Part shown: positions 17,706-26,966 of the stretch, piece by piece
Layout: every line of letters begins with the position of its first letter
Position numbering within the stretch: the first letter of the stretch is position 1
Assembly (NCBI RefSeq): GCF_001620365.2
Contig: NZ_LQMT02000003.1
Location: forward strand, 132,460-196,459
DNA length: 64,000 nucleotides
Direction of reading: 5' to 3'
Origin: Amycolatopsis keratiniphila subsp. keratiniphila
GTDB taxonomy: Bacteria > Actinomycetota > Actinomycetes > Mycobacteriales > Pseudonocardiaceae
Program-made: the position numbers and the translations under genes
Notes under the pieces: generated by a model
Seen by the model: the letters and a program-made list of their open reading frames with translations, nothing else
What the model was told of the DNA's origin: nothing
Database searches by the model: none

Positions 17706-19637
17706 ATGACCACCGATGGGGATGTGCTCCTCAGGCTCGCCGGGGAGATCGACGACCTTGGGGCCCGCCTCGCGCGGGTCGGCACCGAGCTGCGGACCGT
17801 CCGGTCCGCGGCGGAGCCGAAGCACGAAGAGGCGCCTGAGCAGGCCGAAAAGCCCGCCGAGCAGCAGGAAGAGCAGCAGGCAACGGCACCGCAGGCAGAG
17901 CAGCCGCAGGCCGGGCAACCGCAGCAGCCCCAGGTGCCGCACCAGGCCCAGCCGCAGCAGCCCCAGATGCCCCAGCAGCCGTACCAGCACTACTACCCGC
18001 ACCCGCACTACCAGGGCCGGCACCACCAGCAGGCCCAGTACGCACAGTGGCAGCAGTACCAACAGCAGCAGCCGCAGCAGCCCTACCGCCCGTACCAGCC
18101 CGCCCCGAAGGTGTCGCTCGCCGAGAAGCTGGGCAAGGAGGGCGCCGGCAGCAGGCTGCTGGCCTGGATCGGCGGCGCGGTCACGTTGCTCGGCATCGTG
18201 CTGTTCCTCGTGCTCGCGATCCAGCGTGGCTGGTTCGGCCCGGTGCCGCGGGTGATCGGCGGTGCCGTGCTCGGCGCGGCGCTGGTCGGGATCGGCCTCC
18301 GCCTTCACCGCACGCCGGCGGGCCGCACGGGGGCGTTCGCGCTCGCCGCGACCGGGATCGGCGCGCTGTACCTCGACGCCATCGCGGCGACGACGATGTA
18401 CGAGTACCTCCCGGCTTACGCCGGTCTCGCGATCGGGCTCGTGATCGCGGTCGGCGGGTTGCTGCTGGCCGTGCGGTGGGAGTCGTCGCTGCTCGCGACG
18501 GCCGTCGTGCTCGGCTGTGTGATCTGCGCGCCGATCATCACGCAGGGGTTCACCCCGCAGCTGGTCGCGTTCCTTCTTGTCGTCCAGATCGCTTCGACGC
18601 CGGTGCAGCTGCGCCAGTCGTGGCCGTCGGTCGCGGTCGCGTCCGGGATCCCGCCGCTGCTCGCCTCGGTCTGCAGCACGGCGTTCGTCGGCTTGGGCGG
18701 CAGCACGGCCAACACCGCCGCCGCGCTGGCCGCGGGTGGCACCGCTCTCTCGCTGGCCCTGATCGTCACCCTCAAGCGGCCGGGAGACGCCGCCGGGCTC
18801 GCCCTGCTCGCCGTCGCCCCCGCCCCGTCGTTGCTCGCCGCGCTGTTCCTCCCGAAGACCCCGGCCGTGCTCGTCACCGCCTCGGTCGCGCTGGTGCTGC
18901 TCGCGGTGTGGGCGGTCGGGCAGTGGCTCGACGGCTGGACGGGTGAGCTCGCCGGAGCCGCCGGGCTCGTCGCGGCCCTGCAGACGACGATGACGCTGTT
19001 CGACGGCAGTGCCCGTTCAGGGATCCTCATCGGCGAAGCGGTCCTGCTGGCCCTGGTCGCGCTGTGGACGAAGAAGCACGTGGCGCTCTTCGGCGGCCTC
19101 GGGTTCGCCGTCATCGGCGGCATGATCGCGCTGGTCCTCGACGTCCCGCCGACGCTGTTCTTCCTGGTCCGCAACCGGCCGGACGCCGACCTCGCCGCCG
19201 CGTTCCTGGTGGCGCTGGCGATCTTGGCCGCCTCGATCACCCTTCCGTGGGTCTCGCACCGATTGGGGTTGTTCAAGGGCGCGGCGGAGAACGTGGTGCC
19301 GTGGCTCTTCGCCGGGGTCTGCGGGCTCTACGGCGCGGGCGCGATGGTGCTGGCCGGCGCGCTGCTGGTGGTTCCCGGCCGGTCGGGCTTCCTGCTCGGC
19401 CACGTGGTGATCACGGTGTCGTGGACGGTCGCCGCGCTGGTGCTGCTCATCCGTGGCATCTCGGCGGTCAACCTGCGGGTGATCGGGTTCGTGCTGGTCG
19501 GCGCGGCGGTGCTGAAACTGGTCCTGTTCGACCTCTCCGCGCTCGACGGCCTGGCCAGGGTCGCCGCCTTCCTCATCGCCGGCCTGGTGCTGCTCGGCGC
19601 GGGGACGCGGTACGCGAAACTCGTCGCGTCTCGCTGA
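17706..19637 (+). CDS. DUF2339 polytopic membrane protein
   Basis: About 643 residues. Residues 1-25 form a short helix. A Gln/Pro/His/Tyr-rich cytoplasmic linker follows (about 40-135). At least 15 hydrophobic segments run to the C-terminus, beginning with LLAWIGGAVTLLGIVLFLVL. DUF2339 is a predicted membrane protein family of unknown role. The ATG at 17706 (MTTDGDVL) is preferred; an upstream ATG at 17694 is possible. It stands alone. Confidence 0.85.
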   Translation: MTTDGDVLLRLAGEIDDLGARLARVGTELRTVRSAAEPKHEEAPEQAEKPAEQQEEQQATAPQAEQPQAGQPQQPQVPHQAQPQQPQMPQQPYQHYYPHPHYQGRHHQQAQYAQWQQYQQQQPQQPYRPYQPAPKVSLAEKLGKEGAGSRLLAWIGGAVTLLGIVLFLVLAIQRGWFGPVPRVIGGAVLGAALVGIGLRLHRTPAGRTGAFALAATGIGALYLDAIAATTMYEYLPAYAGLAIGLVIAVGGLLLAVRWESSLLATAVVLGCVICAPIITQGFTPQLVAFLLVVQIASTPVQLRQSWPSVAVASGIPPLLASVCSTAFVGLGGSTANTAAALAAGGTALSLALIVTLKRPGDAAGLALLAVAPAPSLLAALFLPKTPAVLVTASVALVLLAVWAVGQWLDGWTGELAGAAGLVAALQTTMTLFDGSARSGILIGEAVLLALVALWTKKHVALFGGLGFAVIGGMIALVLDVPPTLFFLVRNRPDADLAAAFLVALAILAASITLPWVSHRLGLFKGAAENVVPWLFAGVCGLYGAGAMVLAGALLVVPGRSGFLLGHVVITVSWTVAALVLLIRGISAVNLRVIGFVLVGAAVLKLVLFDLSALDGLARVAAFLIAGLVLLGAGTRYAKLVASR

Positions 19638-19680
19638 GCGGACGCGGAAGAAAAGCCGCGGGGTCGTGGTTGGTCGGTGC

Positions 19681-20082
19681 ATGACCTACCAACCCGATCC
19701 GCGGCTCGCCGAGCGGGCGAAGGAGAACGTCGCCTGGCTGACCACGATCAGCCCGAAGGGACGCCCTTCGCCCCGCCCGGTGTGGTTCGTGCTCGACGGT
19801 GAGGATTTCATCGTCTTCAGTCAGCCGGACACGGCGAAGACCCGCCACATCGAAGCCAACTCCGAGGTCAGCCTCCACTTCAACAGCGACGAGCACGGGG
19901 GCTCGATCCTGGTGATCGGCGGCAAGGCCGAGATCCTGCCGGACGGTCTCGCGTCGGAACAGCCGGGCTTCCTCGCCAAGTACGAGAAGCACTACCCGGC
20001 GATCGACTACGACGTCCCGAAGTTCGACCGCGAGTACAGCGTCCGGATCAGGATCCGGCCGGAACGCACCTGGGGTTTCTAG
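19681..20082 (+). CDS. Pyridoxamine-phosphate-oxidase-fold (PPOX) protein
   Basis: A 133-residue split-barrel flavin- or F420-binding protein. ENVAWLTTISPKGRPSPRPV at the start and the ending VRIRIRPERTWGF match the TIGR03667-type subfamily of actinobacterial PPOX proteins. The usual role is reduction of small substrates with F420 or FMN; the substrate is unknown. Its stop overlaps by four bases the stop of the convergent SodC-like gene. Confidence 0.85.
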   Translation: MTYQPDPRLAERAKENVAWLTTISPKGRPSPRPVWFVLDGEDFIVFSQPDTAKTRHIEANSEVSLHFNSDEHGGSILVIGGKAEILPDGLASEQPGFLAKYEKHYPAIDYDVPKFDREYSVRIRIRPERTWGF

Positions 20083-20630
20083 AAGCCGACCGTCACACAG
20101 GCCAGCCGGGCCCCCGCGGTCCCGGCGTGGCCCGGGTCGGTGTGCGTATGCGTTTCGTGGATCACGATCGAGTTCGCGCGCCGGTCGGTGAACGTCCAGT
20201 CCACTTTGGACACGGCGACGCCGCGGCCGGTGGCGTCGGAGGTGAGGTCGAGCCAGATCTCGTTGCGGGGGTTGGCATAGGCCGGGTCCACCGACGGCTT
20301 CACCGGGTCTTCGACGTTCTGGTAGTGCGGGCCGGCGAGATCACCGGTGGCACCGCACGGCTTCGTGTGCGCGTGGGCGCCGTATTCGCGGTTGGGCAGC
20401 AGGCCGGTCACGAGGATCGCGGTCGAGGTGCCGAAGGCCTTGGAGGTCAACCCGAAGACGTGCGCGCGGGCGCCGGGCGGCACCAGGTCGGGTTTGTAGA
20501 TGGTCAGGCCGCTCTTTGCGGTGATGACATGGACCCGGGAGCCGGGGACGGCGGTGGCCGGCCCGGCGCCGGCGGTCAGGGCCAGTGCGGCCGCGGACAG
20601 GACGAGGGCGAGTGCGGGGACGGGGCGCAT
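20079..20630 (-). CDS. Secreted superoxide-dismutase-like protein (SodC fold)
   Basis: A 183-residue protein with a Sec signal (residues 1-27). The copper-ligand pattern GAHAH, GPHYQ and SIVIHET is present, as is the substrate-channel arginine in GARLAC. The zinc loop of classic SodC (two His and the HxGD motif) is replaced by DPAYANPRNEIWLDL, so zinc binding is doubtful. Either a copper-only dismutase or a non-enzymatic relative. Confidence 0.8.
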   Translation of the reverse strand: MRPVPALALVLSAAALALTAGAGPATAVPGSRVHVITAKSGLTIYKPDLVPPGARAHVFGLTSKAFGTSTAILVTGLLPNREYGAHAHTKPCGATGDLAGPHYQNVEDPVKPSVDPAYANPRNEIWLDLTSDATGRGVAVSKVDWTFTDRRANSIVIHETHTHTDPGHAGTAGARLACVTVGF

Positions 20631-20713
20631 GCCCCTTGCCTAGTCCGCACGAATCGGACACGCCAGAGCGGTCACTCGGTCGGGCGATCATTCTCAAACT
20701 ATGGGCAGGACAC

Positions 20714-21676
20714 GTGAGTAGCAACCCTCCGGATCGCACCTGGCTGGTCGCGGTCGCCGCCGCTCTTTGGGGCACAGACGGGCTTCTGCGGCTTCCGCTG
20801 GCCGAGGCGCTCCCGGCGGCCACGGTCGTCTTCTGGGAGCACCTGCTGGTGGTGCTCGTGCTGAGCCCCTTCATCCCCGGCGCCTTCCGCGCGCTGCGCC
20901 GGACCGGCCCGCGGGAATGGCTGGCCGTGCTCGCCATCGGCGGCGGATCCTCCGCGCTCGCGACGGCGATGTTCACCGCGGCCTTCAAACTGGGCGACCC
21001 GGTGACGCCGCTGGTGCTGCAGAAGCTCCAGCCGGTGTTCGCCGTGCTGGCGGCATACTTCGTCCTCCGTGAGCGGGTCCGCCCCGGGTACGCCTTCTTC
21101 GCGATCCCGGCGTTGCTCGGCGCCTGGCTGCTGGCGTTCAAGGATCCGCTGAACATCCAGCTCGCCGCGGCGAAGGCGGCGCTGCTGGCGGTCGGCGCGG
21201 CCGCGTTGTGGGCGGCGGGCACGGTGCTCGGACGGCTGCTTTCCACCGAACTGGCGCCGAAGGAGGTCACCACGCTGCGCTTCACCGTCGGGCTCCCGGT
21301 CGCGGCGGGCATCGTGGCGTACCAGGGCGGCGAGTTCGCGGTCGGCTGGGACAACGCGCTCGGGCTCGGCCTGCTCGCCCTGGTCCCCGGCCTGCTGGCG
21401 CTGAGCCTGTACTACCTGGGCCTGCGGTCGACGCCCGCCGCGAGGGCGACGCTGGCCGAGCTCGCGTTCCCCGTCACCGCGGCCGTGATCGGCGTATTGT
21501 GCTTGAACGCCGAATTGTCGGGTACTCAGTGGCTGGGCCTCGCCGTCGTGGTCGTGTCAGTGACGTCGCTCGGCTGGCACGAAAAGGTCAGGCGTCAACC
21601 GATGGTCTTGGAGCCGCCGCATGGTCGAGCACACCGGCGAGACGAAGAACGAGCGCCTGACCCGCAACGTCAGTGA
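20714..21676 (+). CDS. EamA/DMT-family transporter
   Basis: A 320-residue protein with ten hydrophobic segments in two EamA halves. The first half begins VAAALWGTDGLLRLPLAEAL and the second about ALLAVGAAALWAAGTVLGR. The family exports small metabolites or amino acids. GTG at 20714 gives the family N-terminus. Its last 56 bases overlap the next gene. Confidence 0.85.
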   Translation: MSSNPPDRTWLVAVAAALWGTDGLLRLPLAEALPAATVVFWEHLLVVLVLSPFIPGAFRALRRTGPREWLAVLAIGGGSSALATAMFTAAFKLGDPVTPLVLQKLQPVFAVLAAYFVLRERVRPGYAFFAIPALLGAWLLAFKDPLNIQLAAAKAALLAVGAAALWAAGTVLGRLLSTELAPKEVTTLRFTVGLPVAAGIVAYQGGEFAVGWDNALGLGLLALVPGLLALSLYYLGLRSTPAARATLAELAFPVTAAVIGVLCLNAELSGTQWLGLAVVVVSVTSLGWHEKVRRQPMVLEPPHGRAHRRDEERAPDPQRQ

Positions 21677-22085
21677 GCTCCTGCAGGAGCTGCGGGTCGC
21701 GCAGGCCGGTGTCCAGATCCTCTTCGGTTTCCTGCTCACGGTGGTGTTCACCGACGAGTTCCACAACGCGAGCGGGTTCGAGAAGTCCGTTCACCTGACG
21801 GCCGTCCTGCTCACGGTCTGCTCGACCGTGTTGCTGACGGCGCCGGCCGCCTGGCACCGGCTGCTGTTCCGCACGGGGAACCGTGAGCGGATCCTCACCG
21901 TCGGCAATCGTTCGGTCCTGGTCGGCCTCGGCTGCCTGGCGGCCGCCATCACCACGACCGTCGCGCTCATCGCCAAGGTCGTCTACGGCCCGATCGCGAT
22001 GACGATCCTCGGCGTGGTGTCGGCGGTGCTGTTCGTCGTCATGTGGTTCGTCGTGCCGAAGAAGATCGACCGCAACGGCGACTGA
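21621..22085 (+). CDS. DUF6328 four-helix membrane protein
   Basis: A 154-residue protein with an N-terminal polar helix (RLTRNVSELLQELRVAQAGVQ) and four membrane segments. This matches DUF6328, an actinobacterial family without known function. TTGGAGCCGCCGC precedes its ATG. It overlaps the transporter gene by 56 bases in another frame, so it is probably co-transcribed. Confidence 0.8.
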   Translation: MVEHTGETKNERLTRNVSELLQELRVAQAGVQILFGFLLTVVFTDEFHNASGFEKSVHLTAVLLTVCSTVLLTAPAAWHRLLFRTGNRERILTVGNRSVLVGLGCLAAAITTTVALIAKVVYGPIAMTILGVVSAVLFVVMWFVVPKKIDRNGD

Positions 22086-22613
22086 TCACCGCCCGGTGCG
22101 CACCGGGGTGCTTTCGGGCAGGCCGAACGCGGCGGCCGAAACGCTCCGAGGGTCGTCCGGGCTCGCGCCGCCCAAGACCCGGCGGGCGCCGACCCAGGAG
22201 AACATCTCCTTGACCGAATGTGAGTAGCCGGCGCCGTCCTCCGCGAACTTCCGGTCGAGCACGCGGAACCCGCCGGGAACGCGTTCGACGCGGTACACCA
22301 TCGGCTGGCGGCGGAATCCGCCGAGCGTCACGAGCCCGTCGCCGTCCTTGGTCACCTCGTCGCAGCTCGCGACCAGGCCGATCTTGACCTGTTCGCGCTC
22401 CGGCCGGGTCTCGATCACCTTCTGCGTGCACACCCAGCGGCTTCCCGCCGCACCGGAACCGGCGAGCGCGCGCAGATGCTCGTCGATCGGCGGCAGCGCC
22501 TCGCGGGCGACGGCGTCGTCCACCGTCGGCATCTCGTCCACGATCCACCAGCCTGCCGCGGCCACCACCACACCGACCCCGGCGAGCACGGGCCAGCGTT
22601 TGACGTTCCCCAT
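22086..22613 (-). CDS. Membrane-anchored hypothetical protein
   Basis: A 175-residue protein with one N-terminal membrane segment (residues 8-25) and an extracytoplasmic domain with two cysteines (WVCTQKV, VASCDEV), probably a disulfide. I do not recognise it. It is convergent with the DUF6328 gene, with stops directly adjacent. Confidence 0.7.
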   Translation of the reverse strand: MGNVKRWPVLAGVGVVVAAAGWWIVDEMPTVDDAVAREALPPIDEHLRALAGSGAAGSRWVCTQKVIETRPEREQVKIGLVASCDEVTKDGDGLVTLGGFRRQPMVYRVERVPGGFRVLDRKFAEDGAGYSHSVKEMFSWVGARRVLGGASPDDPRSVSAAAFGLPESTPVRTGR

Positions 22614-22640
22614 GGGACGAAGCTACCGAGCGGGGCAAGT

Positions 22641-22673
22641 GTTCACCCGCGGTTCGGGACGCGTTGCCTCCGC
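22641..22673 (+). promoter_or_regulatory. Possible degenerate PHO box
   Basis: Three 11-nt units, GTTCACCCGCG, GTTCGGGACGC and GTTGCCTCCGC, lie in direct succession 18 bases before a secreted metallophosphatase. Only the first unit matches the PhoP core fully. The register and the gene behind it make a Pho site plausible. Confidence 0.4.
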
Positions 22674-22690
22674 GACCGTAGGTTGCGGCC

Positions 22691-24502
22691 GTGAACGACT
22701 CATCCAGACGGACCTTCCTGCGCGGCGCGGGCCTGCTCGGCGCCGGTGCGGCGGTCTCCGCGTTACCCACGCTCGGCGCCCCGGCCGCTTCGGCGGCCTT
22801 CGGGCGTGGCCCCGACACCGAAGACGGCCGCTTCAGCCTCGCGGTCCTGCCCGACACGCAGTACCTCTTCGACGCCGACCGCGGCGACCCCGCGCCGTTG
22901 GACGCGACGCTGCGGTACGTCACCGGCGGCGACGAGAACATCGTCTTCCTGGCGCATCTCGGCGATCTCACCGAGAACGGGCAGCCGGGCGAGTTCGACC
23001 AGATCAGCCGGTCTTTCCAGCACCTGGACCGACGCCGGTTCCCGTACAGCACGCTGGCGGGCAACCACGACATCAAGTCCTCGACCGACGACCAGCGCGG
23101 CCGCACGCCGTACCTCGACGCCTTCGGGCCGCAGCGGCAGCGCGGTTCGCGGACCTTCCGCGGCGCGAGCCCGGACGGCTACAACAGCCACCACGCCTTC
23201 CGTGCGGGCGGACGTGAGTGGCTGCTGCTCGCGCTCGACTGGCGGCCGTCGGCGGGCGGGCTGGAGTGGGCGCGGTCGGTGCTGGCGCGGAATCCGCGGC
23301 TTCCGGCCATCCTGACCATCCATGAATTGGTATGGGCCGACGAGGCCGGGCAGGCGCAGTTCTCGGAGTTCGGGCAGAAGGTGTGGGACGAACTGGTCGA
23401 CGGCAACGACCAGATCTTCCTGACGCTCAACGGGCACTACTGGCCGCCCGGACGCATGGTGAAGCAGAACAAGGCGGGCCACGACGTCCATCTGCACATC
23501 ACGAACTACCAGGACCGCTACTACGGCGGCAGCGCGATGATCCGGCTCTACCGGTTCGACCTCGCGCGCAACGTGATCGACGTCCGCACGGTCTCGCCGT
23601 GGCTCGCGGACCAGGCGCCGCGGCTGAACGAACTGCAGCGGCAGGAGATCGAACGCACCGGCCCGGCGGACTACTTCAGCCTGGAGATCGACTTCGAAGC
23701 GAGGTTCGCGGGGTTCGCGCCGGTCCCGGTGCCGCCCGCGCGGCCCGCCGAACGCCAGCTGATCCGCGGGACCGTGGCGTACTGGCGATTCGAGGGCCGT
23801 GACGGGGCGCCCGTGGACGGTGTCCGTGACCTTTCGGGCCGGGGCAACGACCTGGTCCGGGTGACCCTGCCGGGTAGCGCGCCCGAGGCGTTGCGGTTCT
23901 CCGGCGAGTTCTCCCCGCGTCAGCCGTCGAGGTCGAGCCTCCGGTTCGACGGCGGCAAGAAACCGGCTCGCGGCGGGTACCTGCGCACGGCGGACTCGGC
24001 GCCGATGAACGCGGAGACGTTCGCCCGCGGCTACACCGTCGAGGCGTTCGTGAAACTGCCCGAGGATTTCAAGGACGGCAAGCATTCCTGGGCCGCGATC
24101 TTCGGCAGGCAGGGCTCGGGCGGCAAGGCGGGCAAGACCGGCGACGATCCCGGCGAGCCGTCGGCCACACTGTCCCTTTCGGACGGTGCCGCGTTCCAGT
24201 GGGCGGTGTTCCCGGTGAACCAGAACGGGATCTCCACCTGCTGGGGGCACGAACTGGCGTTGCGGGAATGGATCCACGTCGCGGCCGTCAACGACGGCAG
24301 GCGGACGACGCTCTACGTCGACGGCTGCCCGGTGCTGCGGAACCCGAAGACGACGGCGGCGGGGATCGCGAACCCCGGCGGCTCGTGGCTGATCGGCGCC
24401 TACGCCTATGACTCGATCGTCGAGCAGGCGTTCCACGGCTGGCTCGGCGACGTCCGCGTGGTGGGCAGGGCGCTGGACCCCCGCGAGTTCATGCTCGGCT
24501 GA
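22691..24502 (+). CDS. Tat-exported metallophosphoesterase with LamG domain
   Basis: A 603-residue protein. The twin-arginine signal is RRTFLRG. The calcineurin-type phosphoesterase domain (about 45-310) has LPDTQYL, HLGDLTENG, AGNHDI and LNGHYW as metal-binding motifs. Residues 370-600 form a concanavalin-like LamG domain (VAYWRFEG ... WLGDVRVVGRAL). It is probably a secreted phosphatase or phosphodiesterase. The start is a GTG. A possible Pho site lies upstream and the palindrome at 24513-24561 lies downstream. Confidence 0.87.
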   Translation: MNDSSRRTFLRGAGLLGAGAAVSALPTLGAPAASAAFGRGPDTEDGRFSLAVLPDTQYLFDADRGDPAPLDATLRYVTGGDENIVFLAHLGDLTENGQPGEFDQISRSFQHLDRRRFPYSTLAGNHDIKSSTDDQRGRTPYLDAFGPQRQRGSRTFRGASPDGYNSHHAFRAGGREWLLLALDWRPSAGGLEWARSVLARNPRLPAILTIHELVWADEAGQAQFSEFGQKVWDELVDGNDQIFLTLNGHYWPPGRMVKQNKAGHDVHLHITNYQDRYYGGSAMIRLYRFDLARNVIDVRTVSPWLADQAPRLNELQRQEIERTGPADYFSLEIDFEARFAGFAPVPVPPARPAERQLIRGTVAYWRFEGRDGAPVDGVRDLSGRGNDLVRVTLPGSAPEALRFSGEFSPRQPSRSSLRFDGGKKPARGGYLRTADSAPMNAETFARGYTVEAFVKLPEDFKDGKHSWAAIFGRQGSGGKAGKTGDDPGEPSATLSLSDGAAFQWAVFPVNQNGISTCWGHELALREWIHVAAVNDGRRTTLYVDGCPVLRNPKTTAAGIANPGGSWLIGAYAYDSIVEQAFHGWLGDVRVVGRALDPREFMLG

Positions 24503-24512
24503 GTTTCGCGCG

Positions 24513-24561
24513 GATCGTGCGCGGTAATGGTGGACGACCGTCCCCATTATCGCGCACGATC
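24513..24561 (+). terminator. 18-bp palindrome after the metallophosphatase
   Basis: GATCGTGCGCGGTAATGG (24513-24530) pairs with 24544-24561 with one G:T pair and a 13-base loop. It starts 10 bases after the stop and is the likely terminator. Confidence 0.7.
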
Positions 24562-24682
24562 GTTTCCGGGGGAATGCGGGGGGCCTCTTGACAAGCGGGG
24601 GACAATAAAAAATCGGCGTCCGAATCAGATTCACTGATCAGTACGCCGAATGTGTTGTCAGTCTAACCGCTGTGAGGGGAAC

Positions 24683-26887
24683 TTGTCAAATCAGGGGTAC
24701 GACGAGGAATTGCGATCCGAGCGGCGTTACGTGGCGTCGCTCTACGGGCGGCTGGACACCGAACGCGTGCGCGTGAGCGAGGCGTATGCCGGTGCGCTGC
24801 GCGGAGAAGGCTTCGCGCTGTCCGACCGCGAGGTGTCCGTCGGTGCGAAGGCGCGCGAGATGGCCAGGCTGAAGATCGCCGACGAGGGCCTTTGTTTCGG
24901 TCGTTTGGACGCCCTTTCGGGAGAACGTTCGTACGTCGGCCGGATCGGTCTTTTCGACGAAGAGAACGACTACGAACCCTTGGTGCTGGATTGGCGTGCG
25001 CCGGCGTCGCGCGCGTTTTACTGCGCCACCGGCGCGTCACCCGAAGGAATGGCGAGGCGCCGTCAATTCCGCACCCTCGGGCGTGAGGTCCTCGACTTCA
25101 CCGACGAGGTCTTCGGCCGTCCGGAAGCGGAGGGGGAACGGGGCGATGTCGCGCTCCTGGCCGCGGTCAACGCGCCGCGCGGCGAGGGGATGCGGGACAT
25201 CGTCGCGACGATCCAGGCCGAGCAGGACGAGATCATCCGGCTCGACCACTCGGGTGTCGTGGTGGTGGAGGGCGGCCCCGGCACCGGGAAGACGGCGGTG
25301 GCATTGCATCGCGTGGCGTATCTGCTGTACACGAAACGGGAACGCATGGAGCGCCGCGGCGTGCTCGTGGTCGGGCCCAGCAGTGGCTTCCTCGACCACA
25401 TCGGCCGGGTCCTGCCGTCGCTCGGCGAGACCAGCGCCGTCTTCGCGACGCCTGGCGACCTCGTCGCCGGTCTGCGCACCGAACGGGAGGATCCGCCGCC
25501 GGTCCAGCGGATCAAGGGTTCGCTGGCGATCCTGGACGTGCTCGCGGCGGCCGTGGCGGACCGGCAGGAACTGCCCGCCGAACCGGAGCCGATCGAGCTC
25601 GACGACGTCACCGTGCCGTTGGACGCCGGGCTCGCGGCCGCCGCGCGCGAGGTGGCCAGGGAAAGCGGCCTGCTGCACAACGAGGCCAAGGCGGTCTTCG
25701 AACGCACGATGATCGCCGCGCTCGCCGTCCGCGCGGTCGACCGGATCGGCGCGGGCTGGCTGCCGGCGGACGATCGGCACACCCGTCCGGAGATGCTCGA
25801 GAACGCCCGTCGTGACCTGGAGGCCAGCGAGGACCTCGGCGCGGTGCTCGATCGGCTCTGGCCGTCGCTGACGCCGCAGCGGCTGCTGGCCGACCTGTAC
25901 GCCTCGCCGGAGCGGTTGCGGGCGGCCGGGGCCGATCCGGCGCTGTTCCGTGAGGACGCGGACGCGTGGACGGTGTCCGACGTGCCGTTGCTGGACGAAG
26001 CCGTCGAACTGCTCGGCCGTGACCGCACCGCCGAGCGCCGGGCGGAGGAACGGCGGCGGCTGGCGCGCAAGGAATACGCGGAGCGGGTGCTGGAAATCGT
26101 CGAGGTCGAGGACGACCACGACGACTACGAGTTCGCGCTGCGGCCGACGGACGTGCTGATGGCGGAGGAACTGGCGGACCGGTTCGCCGAACGCGACGAG
26201 CGGGATCTCGCGGAACGCGCCGCCGCCGACCGGGAATGGACCTATGGGCACGTGGTCGTCGACGAGGCACAGGAACTGTCCGAAATGGACTGGCGGGTGC
26301 TGATGCGGCGCTGTCCCAGCCGGTCGTTCACCGTCGTCGGGGATCTCGCGCAGCGCCGGTCGCCGTCCGGCGCTCGATCGTGGGACGAGATGCTCTCGAG
26401 GTACGTCGCCGATCGGTGGGTGTACCGGAAACTGACCGTCAACTACCGGACGCCGTCGGAGATCATGGCGGTGGCGGCGTCATTGCTGGCGAGTTTCGCG
26501 CCGGACGTCGTTCCGCCGGAATCGGTGCGTTCGTGCGGGGTTCGGCCGTGGGCGCGTCGACTGTCCGAAGTGGACATCGAGGACGCCGTCGCCGGGTTCG
26601 TCCGCGAAGAGGCGGGGCGAGAGGGGACGTCGGTCGTCATCGGGCCGCCGGGAGTGCCCGGCGCGATCGCGCCGTCCGCGGCCAAGGGGCTGGAGTACGA
26701 CGCCGTCCTGGTGGTCGAGCCGGCGCGGATCCTCGCCGAAGGCCCGAACGGTGAGGCGGAACTGTACGTCGCGCTGACGCGGGCGACGCAGCGGCTCGGG
26801 GTCCTGTACAGCGGGGTGCTGCCGAAAGTCCTCCGCGGTCTTGATTCCGGGCGGCGGACTCCCGACGCTTACCTGCACTGCGTCTGA
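24683..26887 (+). CDS. HelD-like RNA polymerase-associated ATPase
   Basis: A 734-residue UvrD/Rep-family protein of HelD type. The N-terminal coiled coil (RYVASLYGRLDTERVRVSEAY) would enter the polymerase channel. Walker A is VVEGGPGTGKTAVALHR, the DEAQ box is VVVDEAQELSEMDW, and KGLEYDAVLVV is the C-terminal helicase motif. HelD recycles stalled RNA polymerase and can protect it from rifamycins. TTG at 24683 is chosen because GAGGGGAAC precedes it. The leader (24588-24682) is AT-rich for this genome and contains an inverted repeat TCGGCGT/ACGCCGA. Confidence 0.88.
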   Translation: MSNQGYDEELRSERRYVASLYGRLDTERVRVSEAYAGALRGEGFALSDREVSVGAKAREMARLKIADEGLCFGRLDALSGERSYVGRIGLFDEENDYEPLVLDWRAPASRAFYCATGASPEGMARRRQFRTLGREVLDFTDEVFGRPEAEGERGDVALLAAVNAPRGEGMRDIVATIQAEQDEIIRLDHSGVVVVEGGPGTGKTAVALHRVAYLLYTKRERMERRGVLVVGPSSGFLDHIGRVLPSLGETSAVFATPGDLVAGLRTEREDPPPVQRIKGSLAILDVLAAAVADRQELPAEPEPIELDDVTVPLDAGLAAAAREVARESGLLHNEAKAVFERTMIAALAVRAVDRIGAGWLPADDRHTRPEMLENARRDLEASEDLGAVLDRLWPSLTPQRLLADLYASPERLRAAGADPALFREDADAWTVSDVPLLDEAVELLGRDRTAERRAEERRRLARKEYAERVLEIVEVEDDHDDYEFALRPTDVLMAEELADRFAERDERDLAERAAADREWTYGHVVVDEAQELSEMDWRVLMRRCPSRSFTVVGDLAQRRSPSGARSWDEMLSRYVADRWVYRKLTVNYRTPSEIMAVAASLLASFAPDVVPPESVRSCGVRPWARRLSEVDIEDAVAGFVREEAGREGTSVVIGPPGVPGAIAPSAAKGLEYDAVLVVEPARILAEGPNGEAELYVALTRATQRLGVLYSGVLPKVLRGLDSGRRTPDAYLHCV

Positions 26888-26903
26888 CCCTCCCGCGAGT
26901 GCC

Positions 26904-26950
26904 ATGAACGGGCCGTTCCTTGCAAATTTCGCAAGGAACGGTCCGTTCAT
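26904..26950. repeat. 20-bp palindrome between helD and lrp
   Basis: ATGAACGGGCCGTTCCTTGC pairs with 26931-26950 with one mismatch and a 7-base loop. It lies between converging genes and probably terminates both. Confidence 0.8.
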
Positions 26951-26966
26951 TGCGCGGGACGTGCTG

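Noticed and set aside
24588..24616. A consensus promoter for helD
   Set aside because: TTGACA is present at 24588-24593, but no good -10 hexamer lies 16-18 bases downstream.
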